Below are positions 38,312 to 47,413 of a DNA stretch of 64,000 bases, piece after piece. Origin of the DNA: Paenibacillus harenae (GTDB lineage Bacteria > Bacillota > Bacilli > Paenibacillales > Paenibacillaceae); assembly GCF_030812415.1 (NCBI RefSeq), contig NZ_JAUSST010000003.1, forward strand, positions 62,001-126,000, read 5' to 3'. Each line of letters opens with the position of its first letter. The first letter of the stretch is position 1. The notes below the pieces were generated by a model. It saw only the letters and a list, made by a program, of their open reading frames with translations, was not told the DNA's origin and made no database searches. Both the position numbers and the translations under genes were made by a program.

Positions 38312-38818
38312 CTAATCATACTCAAGAAATAACACTTTTTCTTTTATAAAATCTACTTCAACAAATATTTTTTTATTACCTTTTTCGTTTAAGTTCTTGG
38401 TGTTACAAAGCAAGATAAGGTTACTTATTGTAACTTTATGAATATAAAACCGTTCTGTTTTTTCTTCATTCTTGATCTCAATGTAATGGTAACTGGTTTT
38501 CCTGAATGTTTCAAATGTTGGCATGGCAAAGCTAATGAATATAAACCAAGCAATAACTAATATAATAAAAAGTGCAACGTAATACTCTATTGGCTGCTCA
38601 CTATCTATGAGCAAATGAATATAAATTACAAAAATTGATAGGAATAAACTATAAGAAAAAATTTGTATTGCTTGAATCATTAGATTTTTTTGATCATTAA
38701 GGATTAATCGTTCAATTTTCGATGTTTTCAACATAGCAATGATTTTGAAGATTGCGACGATAGTTACCGGTAAAGACGTTATTCCTAACCAAGGGATTAG
38801 CTGTTGTAAAAGTTCCAC
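38312..38818 (-). CDS. membrane protein, antisense-oriented cassette gene
   Basis: About 168 residues with three or four membrane segments (LGITSLPVTIVAIFKIIAML; IFSYSLFLSIFVIYIHLLI; YYVALFIILVIAWFIFISF) and a charged C-terminus. One of only two array genes on the minus strand. Start taken as GTG 38818 after AAGGTTGGTGATC; the frame is open further upstream into S7. Family not recognised. Confidence 0.6.
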   Translation of the reverse strand: MELLQQLIPWLGITSLPVTIVAIFKIIAMLKTSKIERLILNDQKNLMIQAIQIFSYSLFLSIFVIYIHLLIDSEQPIEYYVALFIILVIAWFIFISFAMPTFETFRKTSYHYIEIKNEEKTERFYIHKVTISNLILLCNTKNLNEKGNKKIFVEVDFIKEKVLFLEYD

Positions 38819-38911
38819 ACTGATCACCAACCTTAAGATTATTAATAATGAAATTATCGGTAAAGAGATCAAGAAAATGAATGTTTGGTCGAAGAAGTCG
38901 GACACTTCATC

Positions 38912-39032
38912 TAACACCATATTCACGCATTGGGCCATTCGGCCCTCGGTCCGGACAGATGTAATTGGCATGGAAGTTGGATCAGCCAGACACATCCGAC
39001 TTCGTCGGACGTCGTGAATATACAAAACGTTA
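38912..39032 (+). repeat. attC-like site S7
   Basis: 121 bp; the third stem is shortened to GACTTCGTC. Own-cassette pairing CGGACACTTCATCTAAC with GTTAGATGAAATGTTCG at 38279, although the gene lies on the other strand. Confidence 0.85.
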
Positions 39033-39082
39033 TTCGAAATCCTTGTAAGTGCTTATTAAAACCAACCTCAAGGAGACATAAA

Positions 39083-39571
39083 ATGATTGAACAGAGAAGA
39101 CATATTAGAATCGATTCAGAAGACTTCGTAGAAGATATAGAAAATAGTCAGGTCGATGTAGTCGTAATTTTTCCGGATTCTACGACTTGGATTTCAAACT
39201 TTTATACAATTAAATGTATTGAATCAATGAGAAGTGACTATTTAAAGAATGGTCGATGTTTGAATGGAGCGTATTGGTGTGCTTCCAGTCCAGTCATTAT
39301 TGTAGATAATGTAAGTCGTGAACGAATTGAGCAAGTAGTTGATGAATTAATCGAAAATAAAACATTTGAATATTTATTTGAGTATTTTGGTCCAGTACAG
39401 GAAAGAGATTTAACTCGAACACGATTTAAAGATGATTTTTTTAATACTGAATCAAAAATAGAACCTTCAATAGTATACAGACAAGCCACTCAATTAAAGC
39501 AAATGTTAGATCAAGCAAGTGATGAAGTAAAAACAATAATAATGAAAGAAGTATTTGGGGTATCACCATGA
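39083..39571 (+). CDS. hypothetical cassette protein (DUF4288-like size, unassigned)
   Basis: 162 residues: MIEQRRHIRIDSEDFVEDIE, then VVIFPDSTTWISNFYTIKCI and CLNGAYWCASSPVIIVDNVS. Looks like a small alpha/beta immunity-type protein; family unknown. Good RBS AAGGAG 8 bases upstream. Stop lies 17 bases before S8. Confidence 0.7.
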   Translation: MIEQRRHIRIDSEDFVEDIENSQVDVVVIFPDSTTWISNFYTIKCIESMRSDYLKNGRCLNGAYWCASSPVIIVDNVSRERIEQVVDELIENKTFEYLFEYFGPVQERDLTRTRFKDDFFNTESKIEPSIVYRQATQLKQMLDQASDEVKTIIMKEVFGVSP

Positions 39572-39587
39572 AGTCAAGGACTTCGTA

Positions 39588-39767
39588 TAACACCTTATTC
39601 ACGCATAGGGCATTCGCCCTCGGTCCGGCAGGGGTCAGAAGTGGATTCGGTGAGGCATATTAGTATACGAGGAAGCAGGAGTAGCCTGACACATCCGCAC
39701 CACCTAACCGCATTGCGGCCGCCCTTTGGGCTTAAGGTGGTAGGACGTCGTGAATACAACAACGTTA
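39588..39767 (+). repeat. attC-like site S8
   Basis: 180 bp, complete; CCACCTAACCGC...TTAAGGTGG stem. Own-cassette pairing CAAGGACTTCGTATAAC with GTTATTCGAAATCCTTG at 39029. Confidence 0.9.
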
Positions 39768-39828
39768 GCTGAAATTACTGAAAATATTAAAAAGTAATTT
39801 AAATCTTGTTGAAGTGAGGCAAGAACTA

Positions 39829-40230
39829 ATGGAAGATATTACACCGAAGTATTTAAAAAAAGAAGCAATTGAAAGTCTAAATAAGAGATTAATCTTACCT
39901 GCGCTCGATCCGTATTCCCAAGATTGGGAATACGAACTTGCAGATTCCTCAAAATTAAATGAGTTTATAACATATTATGAAAAAAGTACTTTAACTATTG
40001 ATGAGAAATTTGCTCTTATGGCATTGATTATTTCATCCTTTGACGATTCTTTATCTGAAGGAAAATTATCTGATCATACAAGAGATACAATCAAATATTT
40101 ATTGATTAAAGATATTGAAATACATAGAAATAAAATTAAATATTGGGCACGTGAAGAGGAGGATGAGTTAGAGGATTGTTTTGCTGTAACTCCATTAATG
40201 AGAGAAATATTAGATAAGCAAAAACAATAG
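39829..40230 (+). CDS. hypothetical cassette protein
   Basis: 133 residues, acidic and helical (EDITPKYLKKEAIESLNKRL; IDEKFALMALIISSFDDSLS; REEEDELEDCF). Composition and size like immunity proteins; family not recognised. ATG 39829 with GTGAGG upstream; GTG 39814 is possible. Confidence 0.65.
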   Translation: MEDITPKYLKKEAIESLNKRLILPALDPYSQDWEYELADSSKLNEFITYYEKSTLTIDEKFALMALIISSFDDSLSEGKLSDHTRDTIKYLLIKDIEIHRNKIKYWAREEEDELEDCFAVTPLMREILDKQKQ

Positions 40231-40275
40231 ATATAATAAATATTTTAGCCACTCGATGAAGTCAGCAACATCAGC

Positions 40276-40362
40276 TAACACCATATTCACGCATCGGGCC
40301 ATTCGGCCCTCGGTCCGGCAGAAGTCAGATGCGTTTCGATGAATCATTATGCTTTATGTTAG
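40276..40362 (+). repeat. attC-like site S9, internally deleted
   Basis: 87 bp: R'', L'' and the first hairpin are intact, but everything from the third stem to L' is gone and a divergent GTTAGG ends it. Own-cassette pairing on the left is clear: CAGCAACATCAGCTAAC with GTTAGCTGAAATTACTG at 39764. Confidence 0.75.
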
Positions 40363-40376
40363 GAAGTTGATGACAT

Positions 40377-40892
40377 ATGTTTGAAAAATTATATTCAAGA
40401 AGATTGATGAAAGCATTGTACCGGTTATTCATTTCTATTCGTGCAAAGCCAGATAATCCGCTTCATATAGAAATTATCAAAGCATTTCAATACCACTTTG
40501 ATAAAGATATTAAATTCTATAAATTAAACGGACTTATTAGAGATATTAAAAAACTTGAAGAAAATGACTATACAAACACTATTATTAAAACCCTAAAAAA
40601 ACATGAATTCTTCAAAACGAGATATTTCACCTTAATTAGAATTAGTAGAAGCATCTCTGTACTGAAGGCAATTCTTGAAAAATTATTAATAAGAATTGAT
40701 AGTCGGGATTTTGATAAAGTGAGAATAATGGCAAGTGCAGTACATAACTATCCAGACTTTTTGATTAATGAATATAGAATGAAATCTGAGGAGTTTTGGG
40801 AAGGTCATATTAATTACTATACCAGGACATGCGAAGAGGATTTTCTTAAGGAATGGGAATATTTATTTAAAGAATTCTATCCAAACAATTAA
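40377..40892 (+). CDS. hypothetical cassette protein
   Basis: 171 residues, strongly basic and helical (MFEKLYSRRLMKALYRLFIS; KTRYFTLIRISRSISVLKAI). HEAT-like helical pattern, no family recognised. Poor RBS: the 5' leader was removed with half of S9. Confidence 0.65.
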   Translation: MFEKLYSRRLMKALYRLFISIRAKPDNPLHIEIIKAFQYHFDKDIKFYKLNGLIRDIKKLEENDYTNTIIKTLKKHEFFKTRYFTLIRISRSISVLKAILEKLLIRIDSRDFDKVRIMASAVHNYPDFLINEYRMKSEEFWEGHINYYTRTCEEDFLKEWEYLFKEFYPNN

Positions 40893-40931
40893 AGATTTAT
40901 TTAAGCAATTCGAAGAAGAGGGAGCATCCGA

Positions 40932-41090
40932 TAACACCATATTCACGCCTGCGAGGCTTACGCCCCTTGGTCTGCCCGAAGATATTTCGGTGAAGTGGAA
41001 TCAGGCAGACAACCCTGCACTGGCTAAGTCCATCGGACCCGGCGCTAACGCGCCTTAAGCCAGTGAGGGTTCGTGAATACAACAACGTTA
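40932..41090 (+). repeat. attC-like site S10
   Basis: 159 bp. Third stem TCTGCC/GGCAGA and inner stem CTGGCTAAG...CTTAAGCCAG, both compensated variants. Pairing with the left cassette's start is poor, as expected from the deletion at S9. Confidence 0.88.
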
Positions 41091-41132
41091 TAGGAAATCG
41101 GGGGAGAGCTTTTAACTTAGGAGGAATATTCA

Positions 41133-41711
41133 ATGGGGATGGATTTTTGTGCTTATTTAGGTCATTCTCTCGACCTAAGTGGAATAAAAAATTTATGTAA
41201 TGATTTAAATAATAACGCCTTGAAATTCACTGCCTCATTTATAGGTGATTTAATAGAATTCAACCCGAATGATGTAGGTAAAGAATGGCGAATTCAATAT
41301 GATAGTATAGGGGGGACTACTGAATTAAGTGGTCCTTGTGGTCTTCAGTTTACTTTCTCAGAAAAAGTTTGTGTCGTATCACATTACACGAGGTGGCTTA
41401 CATTTTTACTAAATGATTTAGAAATTGATTTTCAAACACATTTAAGGAAAGTCTCATACGAAATTATGAGTTATTTTAACTCGGTATTTGTTATTTATGT
41501 TCCAGATAGTGGAGCTAAAGAATCAGGAATAATGGATTTTATCTGGGATGATGAGAATAAAGATATTTATTATATAAAGGATTGGTTAGTAAGAAAGTGC
41601 GGAGAACCAAAGAAACAGATAAGAGATATCTATAAAGATGTAGATGATACAACATGGGAATCAGAAGGATACTATATAGATTACATAAACGATGTAAAAC
41701 ATAATTTATAG
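41133..41711 (+). CDS. hypothetical cassette protein
   Basis: 192 residues: MGMDFCAYLGHSLDLSGIKN, a central TELSGPCGLQFTFSEKVC and an acidic aromatic tail. Unknown family. AGGAGG 9 bases before the ATG; 42 bases after the R' box of S10. Confidence 0.7.
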   Translation: MGMDFCAYLGHSLDLSGIKNLCNDLNNNALKFTASFIGDLIEFNPNDVGKEWRIQYDSIGGTTELSGPCGLQFTFSEKVCVVSHYTRWLTFLLNDLEIDFQTHLRKVSYEIMSYFNSVFVIYVPDSGAKESGIMDFIWDDENKDIYYIKDWLVRKCGEPKKQIRDIYKDVDDTTWESEGYYIDYINDVKHNL

Positions 41712-41740
41712 GTTGAATCGTAGAAGCCCCCGACATCCTA

Positions 41741-41899
41741 TAACACCGTATTCACGCTGCGGGCTAACGCCCTTGGTCCGGACCGAAGTGGAGAAGCCAA
41801 GAAGCTAATTCAGCCGGACAACCATTGCGAGCCTAAGTCTGACGACCCGTTCGCTATAGCTCACTTAAGGCTCTCGGGTTCGTGAATACAAGAACGTTA
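41741..41899 (+). repeat. attC-like site S11
   Basis: 159 bp, GAGCCTAAG-type inner stem. Clearest own-cassette pairing in the array: CCCCCGACATCCTATAAC with GTTATAGGAAATCGGGGG at 41087. Confidence 0.92.
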
Positions 41900-41989
41900 A
41901 GCGAAATTCCCGAGATCATAAACTACAAAATCATTAAAAAATAAATTAAATTATTACAATATTAATAGCTAAGTCATGGAGGAATTTTT

Positions 41990-43069
41990 GTGCAAGATTT
42001 CATTCGATTGCTACAGTTGGGATTGCCGGAATCTGAGATTGAATTATTTGATCAGAAAAAAGTTGAATATAATAAGAAGACAAGTAGCATTCTTAGGAAA
42101 AGTAGAGAAGATTCTAAAAGACCAAAATGTTATTTATGTAGCAATGACTGTAGTAGCTTTTGTAATTCTCATTCAATACCGCGCTTTTGTTTAGAGAATA
42201 TAGCTCTTAACGGACATTTATATTATTCTGGAAATCTCATTGATATGCCGATGTTCGATAAAGAGAAAGGTGTAAATGAAGCTGGAACATTTCGAATAAT
42301 TTGTAGAAACTGTGATAGTACAGTTTTCAGTGATTACGAAAATCCAGAACATTATTCAAATGTGCCAACCGATAAAATGTTGTCTCAAATCGCAATGAAG
42401 AACTATTTGAAAGGTATTAGTAAACGTGAACTAGAAATTTCACTTTATAACAACATGGCTCAAATGGCAGGAAATGATTTATCACAACAGCAAACAGTTA
42501 ATGAACTAGATTTAAACGAGTATATTAATGAGTTCGAATATGCGAAGAAAGCATGCGGATCTAAATGGAATGATAACTACTACCTGTATTATTACGAGAT
42601 ACTTGAGTATGTTGTACCAATTGCTTTTCAGAATAATATAGCATTGGTAGGTGATCTTGATGGCAATGTGATAAATAACATATATCACCATTCTGCCGAT
42701 TACGTGTTAAAAGATATTCATATATGTGTCTTTCCATTAAAGACTAGAAGTGTTGTACTCATGTTTATTAGAAATGGAGAAAGTAGGTATAGGGCTTTTT
42801 TTAAGCAATTCAATAAACTCTCGGCTAATGAAAAGCTCAAAGTAATTAATTATATATTATTCAGCTACTCTGAAGATGTTTTTATTTATGGTGGGATTGA
42901 TGAAAGCGTAATGAATCATGAAGGATTAAAATTAGCTGCAAAGCAAACATCAATTGCTATAGCAGACACTCCATTTATTGATCCACTAGAACAAGCATTA
43001 AGAACTTTTGATCTAAATAAGAGATCAACAATACCAAATTTATTAGATGAGAATTATAGAGTGAGATAA
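41990..43069 (+). CDS. HNH-like zinc-binding protein
   Basis: 359 residues, the largest single cassette gene. Residues ~47-63 (CYLCSNDCSSFCNSHSIPRF) followed by IICRNCDS around 104-111 form a two-CxxC zinc cluster with a SHSIPRF element reminiscent of HNH nuclease folds. The C-terminal ~150 residues are unassigned. GTG start with TGGAGG upstream. A nuclease or defence role is a guess from this motif only. Confidence 0.6.
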   Translation: MQDFIRLLQLGLPESEIELFDQKKVEYNKKTSSILRKSREDSKRPKCYLCSNDCSSFCNSHSIPRFCLENIALNGHLYYSGNLIDMPMFDKEKGVNEAGTFRIICRNCDSTVFSDYENPEHYSNVPTDKMLSQIAMKNYLKGISKRELEISLYNNMAQMAGNDLSQQQTVNELDLNEYINEFEYAKKACGSKWNDNYYLYYYEILEYVVPIAFQNNIALVGDLDGNVINNIYHHSADYVLKDIHICVFPLKTRSVVLMFIRNGESRYRAFFKQFNKLSANEKLKVINYILFSYSEDVFIYGGIDESVMNHEGLKLAAKQTSIAIADTPFIDPLEQALRTFDLNKRSTIPNLLDENYRVR

Positions 43070-43122
43070 TATTATCTCTGATATTTATTTTATAAGTTGT
43101 ACAAGAAGTCAGGAACTTCGCT

Positions 43123-43300
43123 TAACACCATATTCACGCATTGGGCATTCGCCCTCGGTCCGGGAGGAGTGAAGGCATGGAAGCGGAAGCAGCCGGACAC
43201 ATCTGCAAGACTAATCTCGCTTCGCGAACCGGTATGCAGGATGGCTGCGCCAATCCGAGCAGACCCTTAAGTCTTTCGACGTCGTGAATCCCAAACGTTA
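43123..43300 (+). repeat. attC-like site S12
   Basis: 178 bp with a longer, branched tip: AGACTAATCTCGC...CTTAAGTCT, with extra hairpins inserted. Own-cassette pairing AGGAACTTCGCTTAAC with GTTAAGCGAAATTCCC at 41896. Confidence 0.88.
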
Positions 43301-43338
43301 TATGAAACTTACGAAATATAGAAAATGGTGATAATTCA

Positions 43339-43941
43339 ATGAAGTTATGTAGAAGGTGTGGTAATCCAGTTAAGGTATACGAGAATGATTATGATATTTT
43401 TGAAGGAATGCATTGGATTTGTTTCCATCTTGAGTTTGAACATGGTGATTATGATCCAGACGAAGCATGCGATGATCCAAGTTGTCTATGGAACAGGATA
43501 AATCATAAAAGTGAATATATTATTGAACATGAAAAAAGTTTTGTTTTTAAGAAAACTCGACAATTTATAGGTTTTATCTGTTTGGAACAAATAAAAGATA
43601 TTTATCCAAGTGTAAGGTTCAAGATTTCAGTAGAAGCTTTTGAAAATTTCATTCAATATGATGGTATTTGGTTTGACAAAGAAAATATCACTCAATTTAT
43701 TGAAGATGCACTCAAGCTAGAGAGGCAAAGAGAAGGAAGTGCTTTAATAAAGTCTATGTCCCCAGATGAATTCACTATGAAGATAGAAGCTAATAAAAGA
43801 GGAATATTGGTATTAGACTATGAATTACAGAAATTCAATTTGAATTTACACAAAGCAGCGATAATTGGAGAGATGGAGATATATCCTGAAGAACTTTTAA
43901 AGCTATGTAAGTATTTCAAAGAGGTCGTAAGCATCATATAA
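43339..43941 (+). CDS. WapI-like immunity-type protein with N-terminal Cys motif
   Basis: 200 residues. N-terminal CRRCGNPVKVY with later HWICFHLEFEHGDY and CDDPSCLW suggests a zinc ribbon. The C-terminal half (SMSPDEFTMKIEANKRGILV LDYEL) is clearly related to the protein at 60324 (SLSPEEMEIKFMSQRVGRFE). I place both near the WapI-family immunity proteins with moderate doubt. The TAA stop is the R'' core of S13. Confidence 0.6.
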   Translation: MKLCRRCGNPVKVYENDYDIFEGMHWICFHLEFEHGDYDPDEACDDPSCLWNRINHKSEYIIEHEKSFVFKKTRQFIGFICLEQIKDIYPSVRFKISVEAFENFIQYDGIWFDKENITQFIEDALKLERQREGSALIKSMSPDEFTMKIEANKRGILVLDYELQKFNLNLHKAAIIGEMEIYPEELLKLCKYFKEVVSII

Positions 43942-44095
43942 CACCGTATTCACGCCGCGGGCCTCACGGCCCTTGGTCTGCAGAGGCATTTCGGGGAAGC
44001 GGAATCAGCAGACAACCCTGCACCACCTAACCGCATCGCGGCCAGTTGCTATCGCTCCTTTAAGGTGTTGAGGGTTCGTGAATACACCAACGTTA
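43939..44095 (+). repeat. attC-like site S13
   Basis: 157 bp; third stem CTGC/GCAG variant; hairpin GGGCCTCACGGCCC. Own-cassette pairing CGTAAGCATCATATAAC with GTTATATGAAACTTACG at 43297. Confidence 0.9.
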
Positions 44096-44139
44096 GGTGA
44101 AATCCCTGTAAATACTATGATAGAGTGAATTCGATGGAG

Positions 44140-44523
44140 TTAATAGAAATCAAGCTTCTTAATTATTTTCGTATCGATGATGAAAGCAACAATACCTCCA
44201 ATTGTATATGCAATCATATCCATAGGGTCGAATATAGAACCAATTACTAGCTGTGCAATTTTATTGTGTTGAAGACCTAGAATTGAAGCAAAGTGAAAAT
44301 ACTGCAGCACTTCTGTGATTAAAGCCAATACAAGAGTAAAGATTACAACATAAATTGAACTAAAATCTTTCAGAGTCATAATAAAATAATATATAAAAAC
44401 TACTATAATAACATCCCCAACCAATCCTCTTATGAACGGCGTTTCACTAAAGAGCAAAACTATAAGTATACAGAAAATAATACACATTAAGGACAGGCTA
44501 AAGTAAACTAGTCTTCTATTCAT
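44140..44523 (-). CDS. DUF2809/VanZ-like membrane protein
   Basis: 127 residues, four membrane segments; ETPFIRGLVGDVIIVVFIYY is the typical RG..GD start of DUF2809, and the tail DPMDMIAYTIGGIVAFIID resembles VanZ-type proteins. Minus-strand gene in its cassette, which also holds a macro-domain fragment. AGGTG precedes the ATG. Confidence 0.75.
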   Translation of the reverse strand: MNRRLVYFSLSLMCIIFCILIVLLFSETPFIRGLVGDVIIVVFIYYFIMTLKDFSSIYVVIFTLVLALITEVLQYFHFASILGLQHNKIAQLVIGSIFDPMDMIAYTIGGIVAFIIDTKIIKKLDFY

Positions 44524-44702
44524 AAGTACACCTCGTGTTTTCTTTGTATGAGAAATGACATCAGAGAAAAATTTTTATAGTTCTTTTATAAGGTGAAGTA
44601 TATCCTATTAACTCAGTAGTGCCAATCGCCGGTTCCTTACATAAATAAAGAAGGCTTCGGATTAACGAGATCTCAATGGCAGGGCCGGCCAGTTTAAATA
44701 AA

Positions 44703-44795
44703 TTAGCAATGCCAGAAATTCGATGTGGTCTAGACAAATTACAATGGGGAAGAGTAAAAGAAATAATCTCTAGAGATCACATTTGCAGATTATAG
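44703..44795 (+). pseudogene. C-terminal fragment of a macro-domain protein
   Basis: Reads LAMPEIRCGLDKLQWGRVKE IISRDHICRL then stop. The run AMPxIxCGLDxLxWxxVxxI is the conserved C-terminal signature of ADP-ribose-binding macro domains. No upstream part of the domain is in frame (44540-44700 holds nothing recognisable), so it is a decayed remnant. Confidence 0.65.
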
Positions 44796-44838
44796 ATAAA
44801 GAGAAGGGATGTAGCTCGAAAAAGACAGGGACATCACC

Positions 44839-45016
44839 TAACACCATATTCACGCATCGGGCATTCGCCCTCGGTCCGGCAGAAGTTAGATGGGATTCTA
44901 GGAGGCATTTCAGCAGCAGAGAAGCGGAATCTGCCGGACACATCCGCACCACCTAACCGCATCGCGGCCCCCCTTCGGGCTTAAGGTGGTGGGACGTCGT
45001 GAATACAACAACGTTA
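44839..45016 (+). repeat. attC-like site S14
   Basis: 178 bp, close to the array consensus and a good reference copy. Own-cassette pairing CAGGGACATCACCTAAC with GTTAGGTGAAATCCCTG at 44092. Confidence 0.92.
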
Positions 45017-45056
45017 TAAGAAATCCCCGCAAGATCGTTATAATTGAGGTGATCCA

Positions 45057-45509
45057 GTGAAGAAGACAAATGCAAAAATATACTTTAGATTGTATGGTGA
45101 TGATTTTCCAATTGAAACAATATCCAACCTACTTAAATTGGAGCCAACTAATTCACACGTTAAAGGTGAAGAAATAATAAGAAAACCCAATCCACATGTT
45201 ACATACACCAAAGCCCACTATAAGAAGGATACAATCTGGGAAATTGGAACGGAGTATGAGGAAACTTTTGATCTTGAAGAGCAAATAATCAAAGTAATAA
45301 AACAACTGGAAAATAAAGAAGAAATAATAGATGAAATATGTGAGACCTATAGGCTGAAATGTTATTTCATGATTGTGATTATCATTAATGAAGGTGATAC
45401 ACCTGCAGTTACAATAAATAAAGAGTTCATAAGAATGGCTAATCATATTGGCGCAGAAATTCATTTTGATATTTACGCAAACCCATATAAGTCAAAATTA
45501 GATGAGTGA
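45057..45509 (+). CDS. DUF4279 family protein
   Basis: 150 residues; IYFRLYGDDFPIETISNLLK LEPTNSHVKGE is the DUF4279 N-terminal pattern, and TIWEIGTEYEETFDLEEQI its middle. GTG start after GAGGTGATCCA. DUF4279 proteins are often found near toxin-immunity loci; function unproven. Confidence 0.8.
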   Translation: MKKTNAKIYFRLYGDDFPIETISNLLKLEPTNSHVKGEEIIRKPNPHVTYTKAHYKKDTIWEIGTEYEETFDLEEQIIKVIKQLENKEEIIDEICETYRLKCYFMIVIIINEGDTPAVTINKEFIRMANHIGAEIHFDIYANPYKSKLDE

Positions 45510-45545
45510 CATTGTAAGTGGTGCATAGAAGGCGGGGACATCTTA

Positions 45546-45730
45546 TAACACCATATTCACGAATCGGGCATTCGCCCTCGGTCCGGTACGAAGTTAGAAG
45601 TTGAATCGAAGAGGCATTTCAGTAGCAGGGAAGTAGAATCAGCCGGACACGCCCGCACCGACTAAGCGCATCGCGCCTGGCGACATACGTCGCCTTAAGT
45701 CGGTGGGACGTCGTGAATACAACAACGTTA
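45546..45730 (+). repeat. attC-like site S15
   Basis: 185 bp with CGACTAAGCGC...CTTAAGTCG stem. Own-cassette pairing GCGGGGACATCTTATAAC with GTTATAAGAAATCCCCGC at 45013. Confidence 0.92.
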
Positions 45731-45818
45731 TATGAAACTGGCGAAAACCAAAAGAGCAATAAAGACAAGGAACCCGTTAAAACATTCTTCTCAATAATCT
45801 AGAGTAGGTGAGTATTAT

Positions 45819-46019
45819 ATGACAAAATCGGAAGACCAAAAGATAAAGAATATCTTTTTAAACAAATCAAACTTCTCTGAACTAATTAATCAAAAAACGA
45901 TTACTAGATCAGAAGTTCTTAATAATGGGGCAATAGAAATACATTTTGAAGATGATACAAGTATTACAATTATAGGTGGGGAAGGACTTTATTATAAATC
46001 TGATGGAGTAACAAGATAA
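45819..46019 (+). CDS. small hypothetical cassette protein
   Basis: 66 residues, MTKSEDQKIKNIFLNKSNFS then a beta-rich end AIEIHFEDDTSITIIGGEGL. RBS GTAGGTGAG. No family recognised; size fits an antitoxin or immunity fragment but this is speculative. Confidence 0.6.
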   Translation: MTKSEDQKIKNIFLNKSNFSELINQKTITRSEVLNNGAIEIHFEDDTSITIIGGEGLYYKSDGVTR

Positions 46020-46085
46020 TAGGTTTTTTATAATAAAGGTTCAATTTAGTATGTTTCTCGCAGTAGACGCCAGCATCACATCATA

Positions 46086-46242
46086 TAACAATGTGTTCAC
46101 GCATCGGGGGACAAGCCCCCTCGGTCCCGGAAGATAAGTCGAAGAAGCAAAATTACCGGGACACATCCGTACCACCTAACCGCATCGCGGCCGCTTACTA
46201 TATTCGCGTAAGGTGGTGGGATGTCGTGAATACACAACGTTA
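46086..46242 (+). repeat. attC-like site S16
   Basis: 157 bp; hairpin GGGGGACAAGCCCCC; third stem TCCCGG/CCGGGA, shared with S22. Left cassette end carries a 5-base insertion (CGCCAGCATCACATCATATAAC is interrupted relative to GTTATATGAAACTGGCG at 45727). Confidence 0.88.
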
Positions 46243-46323
46243 TAAGAAATTGGCGAAAAAACCTAAAAATATTCAAAACATTAATGGGCAAATTTTGTGA
46301 AATTGAATTAAAGGGGTGGCTGA

Positions 46324-47076
46324 ATGGAAAGGGATATTGCATTGAAATACTCGAATAAGTTCAAAGCATTACTAACACTACAAGACGAGGTAAAAAGCAT
46401 TCATCCATTGCTAAGTGAACATTTCCCGATTGCGATTGTAGAAGATAAACAACTACACATCTTTGAATATAAGAAAGGAAGTTACAGTTTATCACATATT
46501 GAACCTGATACCATGGATATACCAGTAGGTGTCAGGGCTGCTTTTCCGCTGGAATGTATGCAGAATCAAGCAGTTGTCGTTGTAACTGGAGAGGTGTTTA
46601 ACACTGTTAGTGAGCAAGTGATTATTTTTCATGAGTTTGTGCATTGTTACCAGTACCACACATGCGAAATGCAATTGAGGGAACATATTGATTTAGCCAA
46701 ACGGTCAGTTAACACAGGTAATTATTCATGGGAGTTGAACTACCCGTTCCCTTATTCGGACAACCAGTACATAGAAATCACAAGGTCATTATTTGAAAGT
46801 TTAGATAAGAAGGATGACAAGTTAATTGGCTCGACAAGAAGAAAACTTAAAGAATGCTTGACTACTGAGCAAGTCGATTATATGGTTTGGCAAGAATGGA
46901 AAGAAGGATTTGCAAGATACATTGAGAATCAGGTCAAGTTCTTTCTGGGAATTAATTTGAATCACGGAGGAAGGGATGAACCTTACAGGCGAACTACCTT
47001 TTACGAGATGGGTTCACAATTCATTAAACTTATCGTCCAAGCTTCACCAGGTTCACTTTACAGAATTGAACATTAA
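46324..47076 (+). CDS. putative zinc metalloprotease-like protein (HEFVH)
   Basis: 250 residues. VIIFHEFVHCYQYHTCEM supplies an HExxH zinc motif at about residue 102; a later WQEWKEGFARYIEN could give the third ligand Glu, the arrangement of gluzincin-type peptidases. No signal peptide, so cytoplasmic. RBS GGGGTGG. The proteolytic role is inferred from motif only. Confidence 0.7.
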   Translation: MERDIALKYSNKFKALLTLQDEVKSIHPLLSEHFPIAIVEDKQLHIFEYKKGSYSLSHIEPDTMDIPVGVRAAFPLECMQNQAVVVVTGEVFNTVSEQVIIFHEFVHCYQYHTCEMQLREHIDLAKRSVNTGNYSWELNYPFPYSDNQYIEITRSLFESLDKKDDKLIGSTRRKLKECLTTEQVDYMVWQEWKEGFARYIENQVKFFLGINLNHGGRDEPYRRTTFYEMGSQFIKLIVQASPGSLYRIEH

Positions 47077-47154
47077 AAAATGATTTGTTTTTTGAGACTA
47101 GTGAAAAGATATAAGGGATTACACAAGTAGTTCAAAGAAGGCGCCACCATCTTA

Positions 47155-47265
47155 TAACACCGCATTCACGCATCGGGCTGATGCCCTCGGTCCGCAGAAG
47201 GGAACTTGGAGAAACTGGAACTGCGGACAACCTCCTGCGGAGGTTCGTCGAATGCAAAGACGTTA
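47155..47265 (+). repeat. attC-like site S17, 111-bp form
   Basis: Lacks the third inner stem (replaced by CCTCC-TGC-GGAGG). L pair GCATTC/GAATGC; stem TCCGCAG/CTGCGGA. Own-cassette pairing GGCGCCACCATCTTATAAC with GTTATAAGAAATTGGCG at 46239. Confidence 0.85.
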
Positions 47266-47312
47266 TCCGCCATTGCCTTGGACAAAGAAGCATTGCCCAT
47301 TAGGATCATAAC

Positions 47313-47413
47313 AAAGTCATTGTGTAGATAACTCGGAGAAGAACGATTGAATCGTCGCTCGCCTTTAGTCAGGCGTTCTCAATCCAAATGTAATAGAGCG
47401 GCACAATGACTTT
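47313..47413 (+). ncRNA. candidate structured RNA in an ORF-less cassette
   Basis: The 470-bp cassette 47263-47735 has no open frame of useful length on either strand. AAAGTCATTGTG (47313-47324) pairs perfectly with CACAATGACTTT (47402-47413); inside lie CGCCT-TTAGTC-AGGCG (47360-47375), a GAACG/CGTTC stem around it and a short GATTGAATC hairpin, giving a branched fold of about 100 nt. A further hairpin GCGGAAGTTAGTTTCCGC lies near 47558-47575. Strand is not certain. Confidence 0.5.
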
